NCBI GenBank assembly: GCA_016712635.1
Contig: JADJQS010000008.1
Coordinates: 62,001-126,000, forward strand
Length of the DNA stretch: 64,000 nucleotides
Direction of reading: 5' to 3'
From: Gammaproteobacteria bacterium
GTDB taxonomy: Bacteria > Pseudomonadota > Gammaproteobacteria > SZUA-140
This document shows, piece after piece, positions 46,813 to 55,167 of this stretch. Position numbers and translations under genes: made by a program. The notes beneath the pieces were generated by a model. That model was not told where the DNA came from. It saw only the letters and a list, made by a program, of their open reading frames with translations, and did no database searches. The number at the start of each line of letters is the position of its first letter. The first letter of the stretch is position 1.

Positions 46813-47256
46813 ATGCAAAATTTCGCAAGACAAATGAGAGAGATTGGAAGAAAGCAGTCGCGAATGATGCGTGACCAGACGCAGGTGAGCGCGATGAAGC
46901 GAAAAGAAGAATATTTAGGCGCGCGGGTTCCCAAGGATCTGCGCCAGAAGGTGATTGCGAAAGCGGATAGCCTGGGTATACCGGTATCCATACTCATCAG
47001 AAATATCCTGGAAGATGCATTCAATGTGCACGTCGCACATGGACGTGAACAAGAAGCACGCACTGCCTCAACGCCTGGCTCGCTCAAAGCGAAATTTCCC
47101 AACATCATAGGATGGGAGAATATTACCTTGAACAGGGACGTGGCATGCTCAGGATGCTTACGACACCTTCCTGCGGGAAGTTCGGCCATTTTTGGACTGG
47201 GGATGCCGAGGGAAGATCATGTAATTCTGTGTGAAAAATGCAGAGAGTATGCCTGA
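46813..47256 (+). CDS. Ribbon-helix-helix-like protein with two CxxC pairs
   Basis: 147 residues from ATG 46813 with AGGGG nine bases upstream. The N-terminus is basic (QMREIGRKQSRMMRDQ). The middle, YLGARVPKDLRQKVIAKADSLGIPVSILIRNILEDAF, has the strand-helix-helix shape of RHH/CopG DNA-binding proteins. The C-terminal 40 residues have CSGC and CEKC, likely a zinc knuckle. I do not recognise a named family. It lies just after the 22-bp palindrome and overlaps the next barrel gene by 19 bases, so it probably controls this cluster. Confidence 0.7.
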   Translation: MQNFARQMREIGRKQSRMMRDQTQVSAMKRKEEYLGARVPKDLRQKVIAKADSLGIPVSILIRNILEDAFNVHVAHGREQEARTASTPGSLKAKFPNIIGWENITLNRDVACSGCLRHLPAGSSAIFGLGMPREDHVILCEKCREYA

Positions 47257-48752
47257 GCCGGGCTGGAAGCATCAAACAATTGGCATGCAGCGCTGTACTG
47301 CTCGCTATCGCGCTTGCTGCATCCGCGGCAGAGGGTGAGGGCGAAGCGACCGGAATAGAGAATCTATTCCACGATGAAATCCAGACTTCTGCCGCCTCCG
47401 GGACAGACGCCGGAGATTCCTTGCAAAATCTTGCATTAAGCGGATATTTCAAAAATGAGACTGCTTACCGTCTGGATGAGCCGAGATCAATAACTAAAAT
47501 AAGAAATACAATTCAGCTTAATGGTGCATATACATTCAGTCCGTCCCGCAGGCTGGGCTTCTCCGCATGGGCCTACCATGATCTGGCCTATGACCTGTTC
47601 GATTATGAAACGATATCGGCCAGGTTCGCGCGCGACGATGACAAGCCACTGGTTTTCGTGAATGATCTCAGGCACGAGAAAGACTCTCCTGTTGCGGAAC
47701 TGAGGGAGTTCTATTTCGACATAGCAACAAGCAACGTCGACATCCGCACAGGGAAGCAGATTGTTGTTTGGGGGGTGCTAGAAGGAATCAGGATTACTGA
47801 CGAGATTAATCCCCTCGACTTCAGGGAGCTGATTCTGCCAGAACTGCTTGATTACAGAATCCCGCTATGGATGGCCAAAATCGATGTCTATGATGAAGCG
47901 GACAGCTATCAATTCATCTGGATTCCAGATATCAAGTTTCATAAGCCGGCGCCGCCTGGTTCCGAATGGGAGCTTCTCCAGGACGTTCCCAATACAGAAG
48001 AGCCCAACTCCTTTACGATGCGCAACTCCGAGTTTGGGGTTCGATATTCCACCAATTACCTCGACACTGAGATCTCGCTCAGCTATTTCTATACGTGGGA
48101 TGATTTCCCCGTAGTCTATCGATCCGCCGCCATCGACTCGGCCCTCGATCCGATTTTTTTCCCGACATATACCCGTATCAACATGTACGGCCTGACGGGC
48201 GTCAGGCAGGCGGGCACAGGTATCATCAAGGCGGAATTTGCCTATGTACCTGATAAATATTTCGGTCTGCGGAATGATACAGACCGCGATGGCGACGGAT
48301 TTCTGGACGATCAGGGGGAGCTGCAACGAAAACATATCCGATGGGGGATCGGCTATGATTTCACGAAATATGGCGCGGACTTCTCGCCGGCGGTCTCGCA
48401 GTGGATAATTCTCGATCACGACGACAATCTTATTCAGGACAAATTCGACACTTCTCTCACCCTTTTTGTACGAAAACCCCTGCCAGAGCAGGCTGCTGTC
48501 TTCCAGCTCCTTGTCATAGGTCTTGTCAATCTCAAGGAGCTCTATCTGAAGCCCAAGATCACATTCTCGATCACGGATCATCTCCAGGTTTCCGCCGGTT
48601 TTGACATGTTCACCGGAGCCAAATCAGAACTTGGGACATCGGGAGGCGCTAATGTGATCACCAGTGCTGAGGCACTGGAGCAAAGCGCACAATTCTTTGG
48701 TAATTTCAACAATAATGATCGCGTCTTCGCAGAGTTTAAGTACACATTCTAG
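47238..48752 (+). CDS. DUF1302-like outer-membrane beta-barrel protein
   Basis: 504 residues. A signal peptide (about 13-30) and a C-terminal FAEFKYTF with terminal Phe mark an outer-membrane barrel. Alternating-strand pattern throughout; RTGKQIVVWGVLEGIRITDEINPLDF resembles the conserved block of DUF1302-type porin-like proteins. The loop DTDRDGDGFLDD is a calcium-like DxDxDG motif. Function unknown; DUF1302 genes often accompany LolA-like proteins as here. Overlap of 19 bases with the previous gene makes it translationally coupled. Confidence 0.7.
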   Translation: MQRVCLSRAGSIKQLACSAVLLAIALAASAAEGEGEATGIENLFHDEIQTSAASGTDAGDSLQNLALSGYFKNETAYRLDEPRSITKIRNTIQLNGAYTFSPSRRLGFSAWAYHDLAYDLFDYETISARFARDDDKPLVFVNDLRHEKDSPVAELREFYFDIATSNVDIRTGKQIVVWGVLEGIRITDEINPLDFRELILPELLDYRIPLWMAKIDVYDEADSYQFIWIPDIKFHKPAPPGSEWELLQDVPNTEEPNSFTMRNSEFGVRYSTNYLDTEISLSYFYTWDDFPVVYRSAAIDSALDPIFFPTYTRINMYGLTGVRQAGTGIIKAEFAYVPDKYFGLRNDTDRDGDGFLDDQGELQRKHIRWGIGYDFTKYGADFSPAVSQWIILDHDDNLIQDKFDTSLTLFVRKPLPEQAAVFQLLVIGLVNLKELYLKPKITFSITDHLQVSAGFDMFTGAKSELGTSGGANVITSAEALEQSAQFFGNFNNNDRVFAEFKYTF

Positions 48753-48792
48753 GTCGGTGCATGCAGTTATTGCGCGGGAAGGTGTGGAAGAG

Positions 48793-49731
48793 ATGATACG
48801 TGCTGCAAACAATCGTCCGCGACGCAAGCCGCCGGCAGTTCTCGTATATTCTCTGGTATTTGCAAGCGCGTATCTTTCATATGAAGCACGCGCGGATCCA
48901 ATAGAAAAGAAATGGAGTGTCTCGCCGATGCTGGGTGTTCATAGCCCCAGGATGACACTCCTCAATAAAGGGGAGTTCCGTTCACCATTGCCTGGCAGGG
49001 GTAGGATCATATTCCAGGACAGTGGTGAAAACACCGATTATGACTTTGTGATAAACAACCAGCTCCCGTCCATCGAATACGGAACGGAGGCAGGCGTCGA
49101 ACTCAGATACAATCTCGATCCCAAGGTCTCACTCATACTGGGATCCAGTGGCTGGGAAGGAGTTTCTACCTCGGCGGTTCAGACCGAGATACCCTTCCAG
49201 GGTACATTGACACCGGCGGGCTATGAGCGATCCGCGAGCATATCCTATTTTCAGTATTATCTCGGTCTGCAGCGGATACTTTTCCAGAAACCGAAGAAAT
49301 ATGACATCTACGGGAGAATCACGCTTAACGAGGTGCTGGACATCGATTACAAGGAGAATCTTGTGTTCGGCTTCCAGGGTGTCGGTGGAGACACGTTCAA
49401 GCGGATCATAGAGATGAAATCACAGGCTACCGGGCTCCTGATGCTGAATTTCGGGGTTGGAGGCGAATATTTTATGAAGAGCTGGATTTCACTGGGGCTC
49501 GATCTGGGATATACGCTGAGCGCTGAAAAGATCAGCCTCGGCAACGCCACGCTCAAGTCTGATATCCAAGAAGAGGACAATTTGAATTTCAGGACGCCGG
49601 TACAGTTGGATGCCAATAATGAGCTCACCTATCTCTCGGAAGCCACCACCTTCGATGACGTTAGCTATCGTAAGCTGGAACTCGGCTTTGACGGATGGAG
49701 AGCGTTGTTCCGTATCAACTTGTATTTCTAA
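48793..49731 (+). CDS. Outer-membrane beta-barrel protein of unknown function
   Basis: 312 residues from ATG 48793 (GGAAGAG upstream); a longer frame from 48664 overlaps the preceding gene. A hydrophobic leader (VLVYSLVFASAYLSYEARA) precedes amphipathic strands (SPMLGVHSP, AGVELRYNLDPKVSLILGSSGW, GLLMLNFGVGGEYF) and ends WRALFRINLYF with terminal Phe, typical of barrels inserted by BAM. No family recognised. Same operon as the previous two genes by spacing (41 bases). Confidence 0.65.
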   Translation: MIRAANNRPRRKPPAVLVYSLVFASAYLSYEARADPIEKKWSVSPMLGVHSPRMTLLNKGEFRSPLPGRGRIIFQDSGENTDYDFVINNQLPSIEYGTEAGVELRYNLDPKVSLILGSSGWEGVSTSAVQTEIPFQGTLTPAGYERSASISYFQYYLGLQRILFQKPKKYDIYGRITLNEVLDIDYKENLVFGFQGVGGDTFKRIIEMKSQATGLLMLNFGVGGEYFMKSWISLGLDLGYTLSAEKISLGNATLKSDIQEEDNLNFRTPVQLDANNELTYLSEATTFDDVSYRKLELGFDGWRALFRINLYF

Positions 49732-49816
49732 CCCCGGCTATCCGTGACGCCACCGCGCCATGCAGCACATTCTCAGCGTTACTGCGGTTCTCTGATCTCG
49801 GTACTGTAATATCCCG

Positions 49817-52525
49817 ATGCCGACACACCTCCTCCGTCGCTGTGGATCAATTGCCAGGTTTCCATTTCTGGTAGTTCTGGTTGCGCTTTTTCCGGGCCAG
49901 GCTCCGGCGCAGGAACTGCAGATGGACAATCCCGGGTCCATCTCCCCGCTCGGAATGGGCAGGGCATTGCTGGATAGTGGCGAGGCAGACCAGGCGATAA
50001 TAGCATTCGAAGAAGCTGCAAGGCTGGATCAGGATAATCCTGATGTTTACTATTTTCTTGGCCTGTCTCATGCCAGGTCCGGACACTTTGCACAAGCCGC
50101 CGATGGGCTGAGCCGCGCCATATCCATAAATCCCGCGCATATCGAGGCGCGCTATCAGCTCGCTTTGTTATTTGAGGCTTACGATCATCTGGACAAGGCA
50201 GTCGAGGAATATTCCGGTGTCATCCAATGGGCTGGTCCTGACAGTGAGCTTTTCAGATCTGGTGTTAAAAAACTGCGTTACCTAACTGCGACCCAGCATG
50301 CCAAGAAAAATGAACTCGATCTCGCCCTGGCGCAGTTTGATGAACTTGCCGAGGTTTATCCTGATGATGCCCTGATTTCGTACAGCGCTGGTGTGGCTTA
50401 CATGCTCAAAGGAAGAATGAACGAGGCGCGTGATATGTACGAGCGGGCGATTAGAACCGATCCTTCATATCTGAACGCCTATCTGAACCTGGCCACAGTT
50501 GAGGAAGCCCAGGGGAGGCTGGGTGCAGCAGTGGAGAATCTGAAGTATCTCATAGAGGCTGGTAACGGCACTTCTGTGGCTTCCAAAGCCAGTGTCAGGC
50601 TCAATATTATTGAAGCAAGGATCCTGACACAGGCGGGGAATCTCCTGGATGCCCTGTCTGCATATCGCCGTGCCCTTGAAATCGATCCGTCCAACAATGT
50701 ATCGCTTCAGGCGCGTCCAGAGCTGTATCGCCGCTTGAATGACAGGGAGGGCGAGCGTAATGCCTATGAGGATCTCATTGAGCATTATCCGGGTGATCAT
50801 ACCGCCCGTAACAGGCTGGCGGAGATTTATCTTGCTGATAATCGATATGCGGGCGCATATGATCAAATCCATGCGGTGCTCGATGACCAGAAAGAAGATG
50901 CCGATAAGGATGTTGCCAGAAAGCTCCGGGACAGGATGCTTTCCACCGAGGAAGGGAGATCAATCGATCGGATCAAAACAGAGGAAAGAGTGGCGTTGCT
51001 CGAAACTCGCATTCAGCAACATCCCGATGATACCGCTGCCTTGAAGGACCTCGCCATCTTGTATTTCAGGCAGGAAAAATACCAGGATGCTACCGGCATA
51101 CTCGAGCGGCTCAGTGGTTTGAGTCCTGACGATGAATCCATTCATTTCTCACTCGCCACACTTCACGACAAACTGGGACAGTTCTCGGAATCGGTGCGCG
51201 AATATCTGTGGCTGATATCCAGGGTTCGGGACGGGGAGGCGGTATCACGCTATGTGACCTCCATGAGGTTGGCGAATGCGAAGCGACTGTTTATTGAGGG
51301 CGATCTGCAGACGGCGGGCAGGGAGTTCTCCGATCTGTTGTCGGATGATCCGGAAAATTCCATTGCCTATTTCTACCTTGGTCTGATCTATTCAAGAGAG
51401 GATGACATCGCGAGCGCCGTGGATGCGTACAAGGAGGTTGTTCGACAGATTCCTGCCCATGTCGGAGCCAGGCTAAATCTTGCCTACAGTTATGAGCGTC
51501 TCAACAGGGAGGAGGATGCGATCGATGAATATCGGAAGATCCTGCAGGCGAACCCTCCAGGCGGGATGGAGCAGACCGTCAAGCTCAGGCTCAGGAATCT
51601 GCAAAGGCGAATCAATGGTGTTACGGTAGGAGTCGGCTATTCCTTCGCCTACGACAGCAACAGTAATTTAAGCGATATTGATGCCGCGGAGGAGTTGAGA
51701 TCGGATTTGTCGTTAAATCTTTCCTATCAATATAAGACGGAGCGTGGATATCGCTGGCGCCTGTCGGCGCAGCCTGCCTATTCCAATTACCATGAAGGGC
51801 AGTACGACTACCTGAACACCAGCGAGACCCTTGCTGTCAGCGCGATCAGGGACGCGTTGACGCTGGTTGGAGGATACACCTACAGGACTACCGACGGGAT
51901 ACTGGTAGAAAGCCGGCTGAGTCGCATGCACACCGTATTCGGCGAGGTGCTGTCGCGTGTGAAGCTGCCCAATCTCTTCCGGCGCGGCGAACTGGTGTCG
52001 AGCGGTGTCACGCTTAACCTTTCCTACAGCGATTTCGATTCGTCCAGCAGCCCGTTCTTCAGTTCGTATACAACCGCCGGCGGCCTGACGATCAGTCAGC
52101 CGGCGACGGGGTTCGATACGGTCAGGCTCGGGTATACCTATGTGGTAAATGATAACAAGGAGCTGGTAGGCAGCGATTACGCCTACTCAAGCCACGGGAT
52201 GTCCGCCGGGCTTGATCATGTCATGCCGTGGGGCGGCATCAACCTGACCGTGGGGTTTACCGTATTCGACTACGCCAATCTGGATTCATTTTCCCAGTTT
52301 ACGGACCGGCGTCGGAATGTCAGAACCAATGTTGCGCTTGGTCTTAACTACAGATACAAGCCCGATATCAGCCTGTTCGCATCTCTTGCGTGGACAGATA
52401 ACCGCTCAAACCTCCCGGTGGGATTTATCCTCAACAGCGAGGATATCATCGAGGGACAGCAAAGTTCTTCGCTCAGCGACTACAGCAGGACATTGCTGGC
52501 AACCGGAGTCAACCTCAGGTTCTGA
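49817..52525 (+). CDS. TPR-rich outer-membrane protein with C-terminal beta-barrel
   Basis: 902 residues. Signal peptide about 1-31 (ending APAQ). Residues about 45-595 hold many TPR units (GEADQAIIAFEEAARLDQDNPD, GRMNEARDMYERAIRTDPSYLNAYLNLATVEEAQGR, EDDIASAVDAYKEVVRQIP). Residues about 600-902 are a beta-barrel (GVTVGVGYSFAYDSNSN... ATGVNLRF with terminal Phe). Architecture matches BcsC/PelB/PgaA exporters and, less well, Slam proteins. It may scaffold export of a polymer or protein across the outer membrane. No polysaccharide synthase is nearby, so the cargo is unknown. Confidence 0.75.
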   Translation: MPTHLLRRCGSIARFPFLVVLVALFPGQAPAQELQMDNPGSISPLGMGRALLDSGEADQAIIAFEEAARLDQDNPDVYYFLGLSHARSGHFAQAADGLSRAISINPAHIEARYQLALLFEAYDHLDKAVEEYSGVIQWAGPDSELFRSGVKKLRYLTATQHAKKNELDLALAQFDELAEVYPDDALISYSAGVAYMLKGRMNEARDMYERAIRTDPSYLNAYLNLATVEEAQGRLGAAVENLKYLIEAGNGTSVASKASVRLNIIEARILTQAGNLLDALSAYRRALEIDPSNNVSLQARPELYRRLNDREGERNAYEDLIEHYPGDHTARNRLAEIYLADNRYAGAYDQIHAVLDDQKEDADKDVARKLRDRMLSTEEGRSIDRIKTEERVALLETRIQQHPDDTAALKDLAILYFRQEKYQDATGILERLSGLSPDDESIHFSLATLHDKLGQFSESVREYLWLISRVRDGEAVSRYVTSMRLANAKRLFIEGDLQTAGREFSDLLSDDPENSIAYFYLGLIYSREDDIASAVDAYKEVVRQIPAHVGARLNLAYSYERLNREEDAIDEYRKILQANPPGGMEQTVKLRLRNLQRRINGVTVGVGYSFAYDSNSNLSDIDAAEELRSDLSLNLSYQYKTERGYRWRLSAQPAYSNYHEGQYDYLNTSETLAVSAIRDALTLVGGYTYRTTDGILVESRLSRMHTVFGEVLSRVKLPNLFRRGELVSSGVTLNLSYSDFDSSSSPFFSSYTTAGGLTISQPATGFDTVRLGYTYVVNDNKELVGSDYAYSSHGMSAGLDHVMPWGGINLTVGFTVFDYANLDSFSQFTDRRRNVRTNVALGLNYRYKPDISLFASLAWTDNRSNLPVGFILNSEDIIEGQQSSSLSDYSRTLLATGVNLRF

Positions 52526-52545
52526 GGCCGGCGCGTACGCCTCGC

Positions 52546-53292
52546 CTAATCGCGCAGCGCGTTAAACGCGGTTACTGCCCAGGCAAGGGTGGCGCCCGCG
52601 AAGACCAGCATCACGACAAATCCCTTTACGTAAAGGCTCAGGTCGGGAGAGCTGGAGATCACGGCACGCACCGCCTCAACGGCGTAGGTAATCGGGTTGA
52701 GGACCGAGGCATATTGTATCCAGTCCGGCATGAACTGTTCGGGCACCAGGGCGGAGGAGAAAAACATCAGCGGCAGGGTCATCATGTTTCCGATCATAAC
52801 GAGGGGCTCCTCGCGTTGAAGGGTGATGGCGAAGCCGTTGGACAGCGCAGCGAAACCGACCCCCAGAAGAAAGACTACCAGCATGCCGAGCACCAGGTAA
52901 ATGGGGTTGAAGTTGATCGAGGAACCCATGGCCCATGCGACGATCAGGATGATGATGGCCTGCGCGATCACCTGAACGGCTGAATGGAGCACCCGGCTCA
53001 GTACAATCGCAACGCGCGAGACGGGGGAGACCAGCATCTTGTCCACCGTTCCCGCCGAGATTTCCCTCAGCAGGCTTACACCGGACCAGGAGGACCCGAA
53101 CAGCACCGTCATGATGAGGATTCCCGGTACCATGAAATCCATGTAGTGTTCCGACTGCACGAAGCGCCCGAACAGCTGGCCGAAGATGATCAGCCAGATC
53201 AGCGGCTGGATCAGGGTGAACAAGGTCCACATGGGCATCCGCAGCGTGATGATCATGTACTTGTTGAACAGGTGCCACGTGTCCGCCATCAT
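52546..53292 (-). CDS. ABC-2 type transporter permease
   Basis: 248 residues from ATG 53290-53292 (GGAG 9 bases upstream). Six hydrophobic segments with ABC-2 features of the DrrB family: LRMPMWTLFTLIQPLIWLIIFGQLFG, MDFMVPGILIMTVLFGSSWSGVSLLREISAGTVDKMLVSPVSR. It pairs with the ATPase encoded 59 bases upstream to form an exporter for a drug, lipid or polymer. Confidence 0.9.
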   Translation of the reverse strand: MMADTWHLFNKYMIITLRMPMWTLFTLIQPLIWLIIFGQLFGRFVQSEHYMDFMVPGILIMTVLFGSSWSGVSLLREISAGTVDKMLVSPVSRVAIVLSRVLHSAVQVIAQAIIILIVAWAMGSSINFNPIYLVLGMLVVFLLGVGFAALSNGFAITLQREEPLVMIGNMMTLPLMFFSSALVPEQFMPDWIQYASVLNPITYAVEAVRAVISSSPDLSLYVKGFVVMLVFAGATLAWAVTAFNALRD

Positions 53293-53351
53293 GACTTGAT
53301 GCTCCGGTACGAAATCTAGAGAGAATGCAGGATGTAAATGTCGCGGCTTAT

Positions 53352-54890
53352 TCAGCCGCGTTCTTTCTTGGTTGGGTCTTGTGACCAGTCCGCCTTGGCC
53401 TTGCCATTTTCATCGACCCATTCATTGCCTTTCCAGTCGGAAGAGTCGCCCCAATTACCGATTTGTTCGCCTTTCTTGCCGACCCACTGATTTCCCTGCC
53501 ACTCGCCGGCTGAAGTTTTATTGTCGGCAATGTCCGTCGCAGGGCCGGAGGGTATTCCGGCGGCCTGTTTTGGCTGGTTTTCCCAGTTGTCCTTGGGTTT
53601 TCCGCCCTTGTCGACCCATTCATTGCCTTTCCAGTCGGGTGAAGCGCCCCAGTCGCCTTTTTGCGCGCCGTCCTTGCCCACCCATTCATTGCCCTGCCAG
53701 GACTCCGCCTCGGCGGGTGCCGCGGCAGTGGTGTCGCTGGTATTTTCGTTCAGGTCGACCTTGGGTTTGCCATCCTTGTCCACCCACTCATTGCCCTGCC
53801 AGTCGGGATTTTCGGCGTCGGCGTCGTAGCCCCACTTCTTGGCCGTCTTCTTCCAGTTGCCACCGCCGCCCTTGCCGGCCCACTGCGTCCACCACTGTTC
53901 CGGTTCTTCCTCGCCCGTTTCGACCATGCTGGTGCCGGTGTACTTGAGAAATACATCGTCCAGCGTCGGGCGCGCAAGCGAGAGGGTTTTGACGTGGATG
54001 TCGCGATGCGCCGCCTGCTCCATGATCTGGGGCACGCATCCGGCGCCATTCTCGACGTACAGGTGCAGATTGTTCCCGTCCCATACCGCGTCACGTACCA
54101 GGCGGGTCTCCTTCAGGGTCGAGGCGAGGGCACGCTCGCCGTCTCCGACTGTTTCAAAGGACACCACTACGGAATCGCCGTGTATTCCGGTCTTCAGTTC
54201 TTCCGGCGTTCCCACAATGCGGATCTTGCCTGCGTTGATGATCGATACCCAGTACGAGAGCTTGTCCGCCTCTTCCAGATAGTGGGTGGTGAGCAGGATG
54301 GTCAGGCCGAAATTCCTGTTGAGCTCCTCGATGTGTTTCCAGAGAATCTTGCGGCTCCTGATGTCGAGACCGAGCGTAGGCTCATCCAGATAGAGGATTT
54401 TCGGGCGATGGATCAGGGCGGTTGCGATATCGAGCTTTCTCGTCATGCCGCCAGAGTAGGCGGTCACCGTCTTGTCGAGGCTGTCACTGAGCTCGAAGTA
54501 CTCGGCAAGTTCTTCGATGCGCGCCTTGATATCGGCCTTCTTCATACGGTAGAGCTGGCCCTGCAGGGTCATGTTCTCCCTGCCGGTGAGGAAGTAGTCG
54601 ACGCCCGTCTTCTGCGCCACCACCCCGATCGTCTGCCGCACCTTCTCCGGGTCGATGTCCACGTCGATGCCGCCGACCAGGGCCTGGCCTGAATCGAAGC
54701 CGCTCAGCGTGGACAGAACGCGTATGGTGGTCGATTTCCCCGCCCCGTTCGGGCCCAGCAGGGCCATGATCTCGCCTTCCTTCACGCTGAGGTCGAGACC
54801 GTTGACCGCGCGCAGGTTCGGCGGGTAGATCTTGGTGAGTTGTTTGACGAAGATTGCGTATTTATCGGACATAGGAAATGATGCCGTCAT
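53352..54890 (-). CDS. ABC-2 transporter ATPase (DrrA-like) with C-terminal Trp-rich tandem repeats
   Basis: 512 residues (start 54890; an ATG at 54872 is also possible). The core is a DrrA-type ATPase: Walker A GPNGAGKST (46-54), signature YSGGM (145-149), Walker B ILYLDEP (165-171), H-loop TTH, and the DrrA-end motif SLARPTLDDVFLKYTG near 305-319. DrrA-type proteins usually stop about there (300-330). Here about 190 residues follow: a Trp-rich linker (WWTQWAGKGGGGNW) and five copies of W[QK]GN[EQ]WV[DG]K.GK (361-380, 396-414, 417-436, 462-480, 483-502). I know no such tail on an ABC ATPase. It is likely cytoplasmic and could bind a partner or glycan. Confidence 0.88.
   Translation of the reverse strand: MTASFPMSDKYAIFVKQLTKIYPPNLRAVNGLDLSVKEGEIMALLGPNGAGKSTTIRVLSTLSGFDSGQALVGGIDVDIDPEKVRQTIGVVAQKTGVDYFLTGRENMTLQGQLYRMKKADIKARIEELAEYFELSDSLDKTVTAYSGGMTRKLDIATALIHRPKILYLDEPTLGLDIRSRKILWKHIEELNRNFGLTILLTTHYLEEADKLSYWVSIINAGKIRIVGTPEELKTGIHGDSVVVSFETVGDGERALASTLKETRLVRDAVWDGNNLHLYVENGAGCVPQIMEQAAHRDIHVKTLSLARPTLDDVFLKYTGTSMVETGEEEPEQWWTQWAGKGGGGNWKKTAKKWGYDADAENPDWQGNEWVDKDGKPKVDLNENTSDTTAAAPAEAESWQGNEWVGKDGAQKGDWGASPDWKGNEWVDKGGKPKDNWENQPKQAAGIPSGPATDIADNKTSAGEWQGNQWVGKKGEQIGNWGDSSDWKGNEWVDENGKAKADWSQDPTKKERG
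53385..53810 (-). repeat. Five-copy coding repeat encoding WxGNxWV units
   Basis: Five imperfect units of about 19 residues (57 bases) in the 3' part of the ATPase gene. Invariant positions are Trp, Gly-Asn, Trp-Val and a central Gly; units alternate in detail (D-K-D-G-K versus G-K-D-G-A), suggesting duplication of a two-unit block. Confidence 0.85.
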
Positions 54891-55045
54891 CTTTCCCCGG
54901 GAGGCGGGCGCAGTCTGCTGCCAGACGCCGGATACGGTCAGCGGCGGTAGCAGCAGAACTCAAAACGCCGGGTCTGCCCCGTGACGCGGGGTCTCATTTA
55001 TCGAAATTCTTGCCGATTCATCAGCCCGGCTGGCAGCTTAGAGTT

Positions 55046-55054
55046 TGCTACAAT
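55046..55054 (+). promoter_or_regulatory. Extended -10 promoter element of tsaD
   Basis: TGCTACAAT fits an extended -10 (TGN-TATAAT) with no good -35, 114 bases before the tsaD start. The leader downstream has no obvious riboswitch or attenuator. Confidence 0.4.
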
Positions 55055-55167
55055 CAGCCGAACCGGGAATCGCCATTGTAACGTATCGGCGGGGTTTTTG
55101 CCCGCAAAATTTATCGACCGGCCGGCTGCACAAGGTGCGGAACGAGGGCCAGGAGGACATGAGCGGG

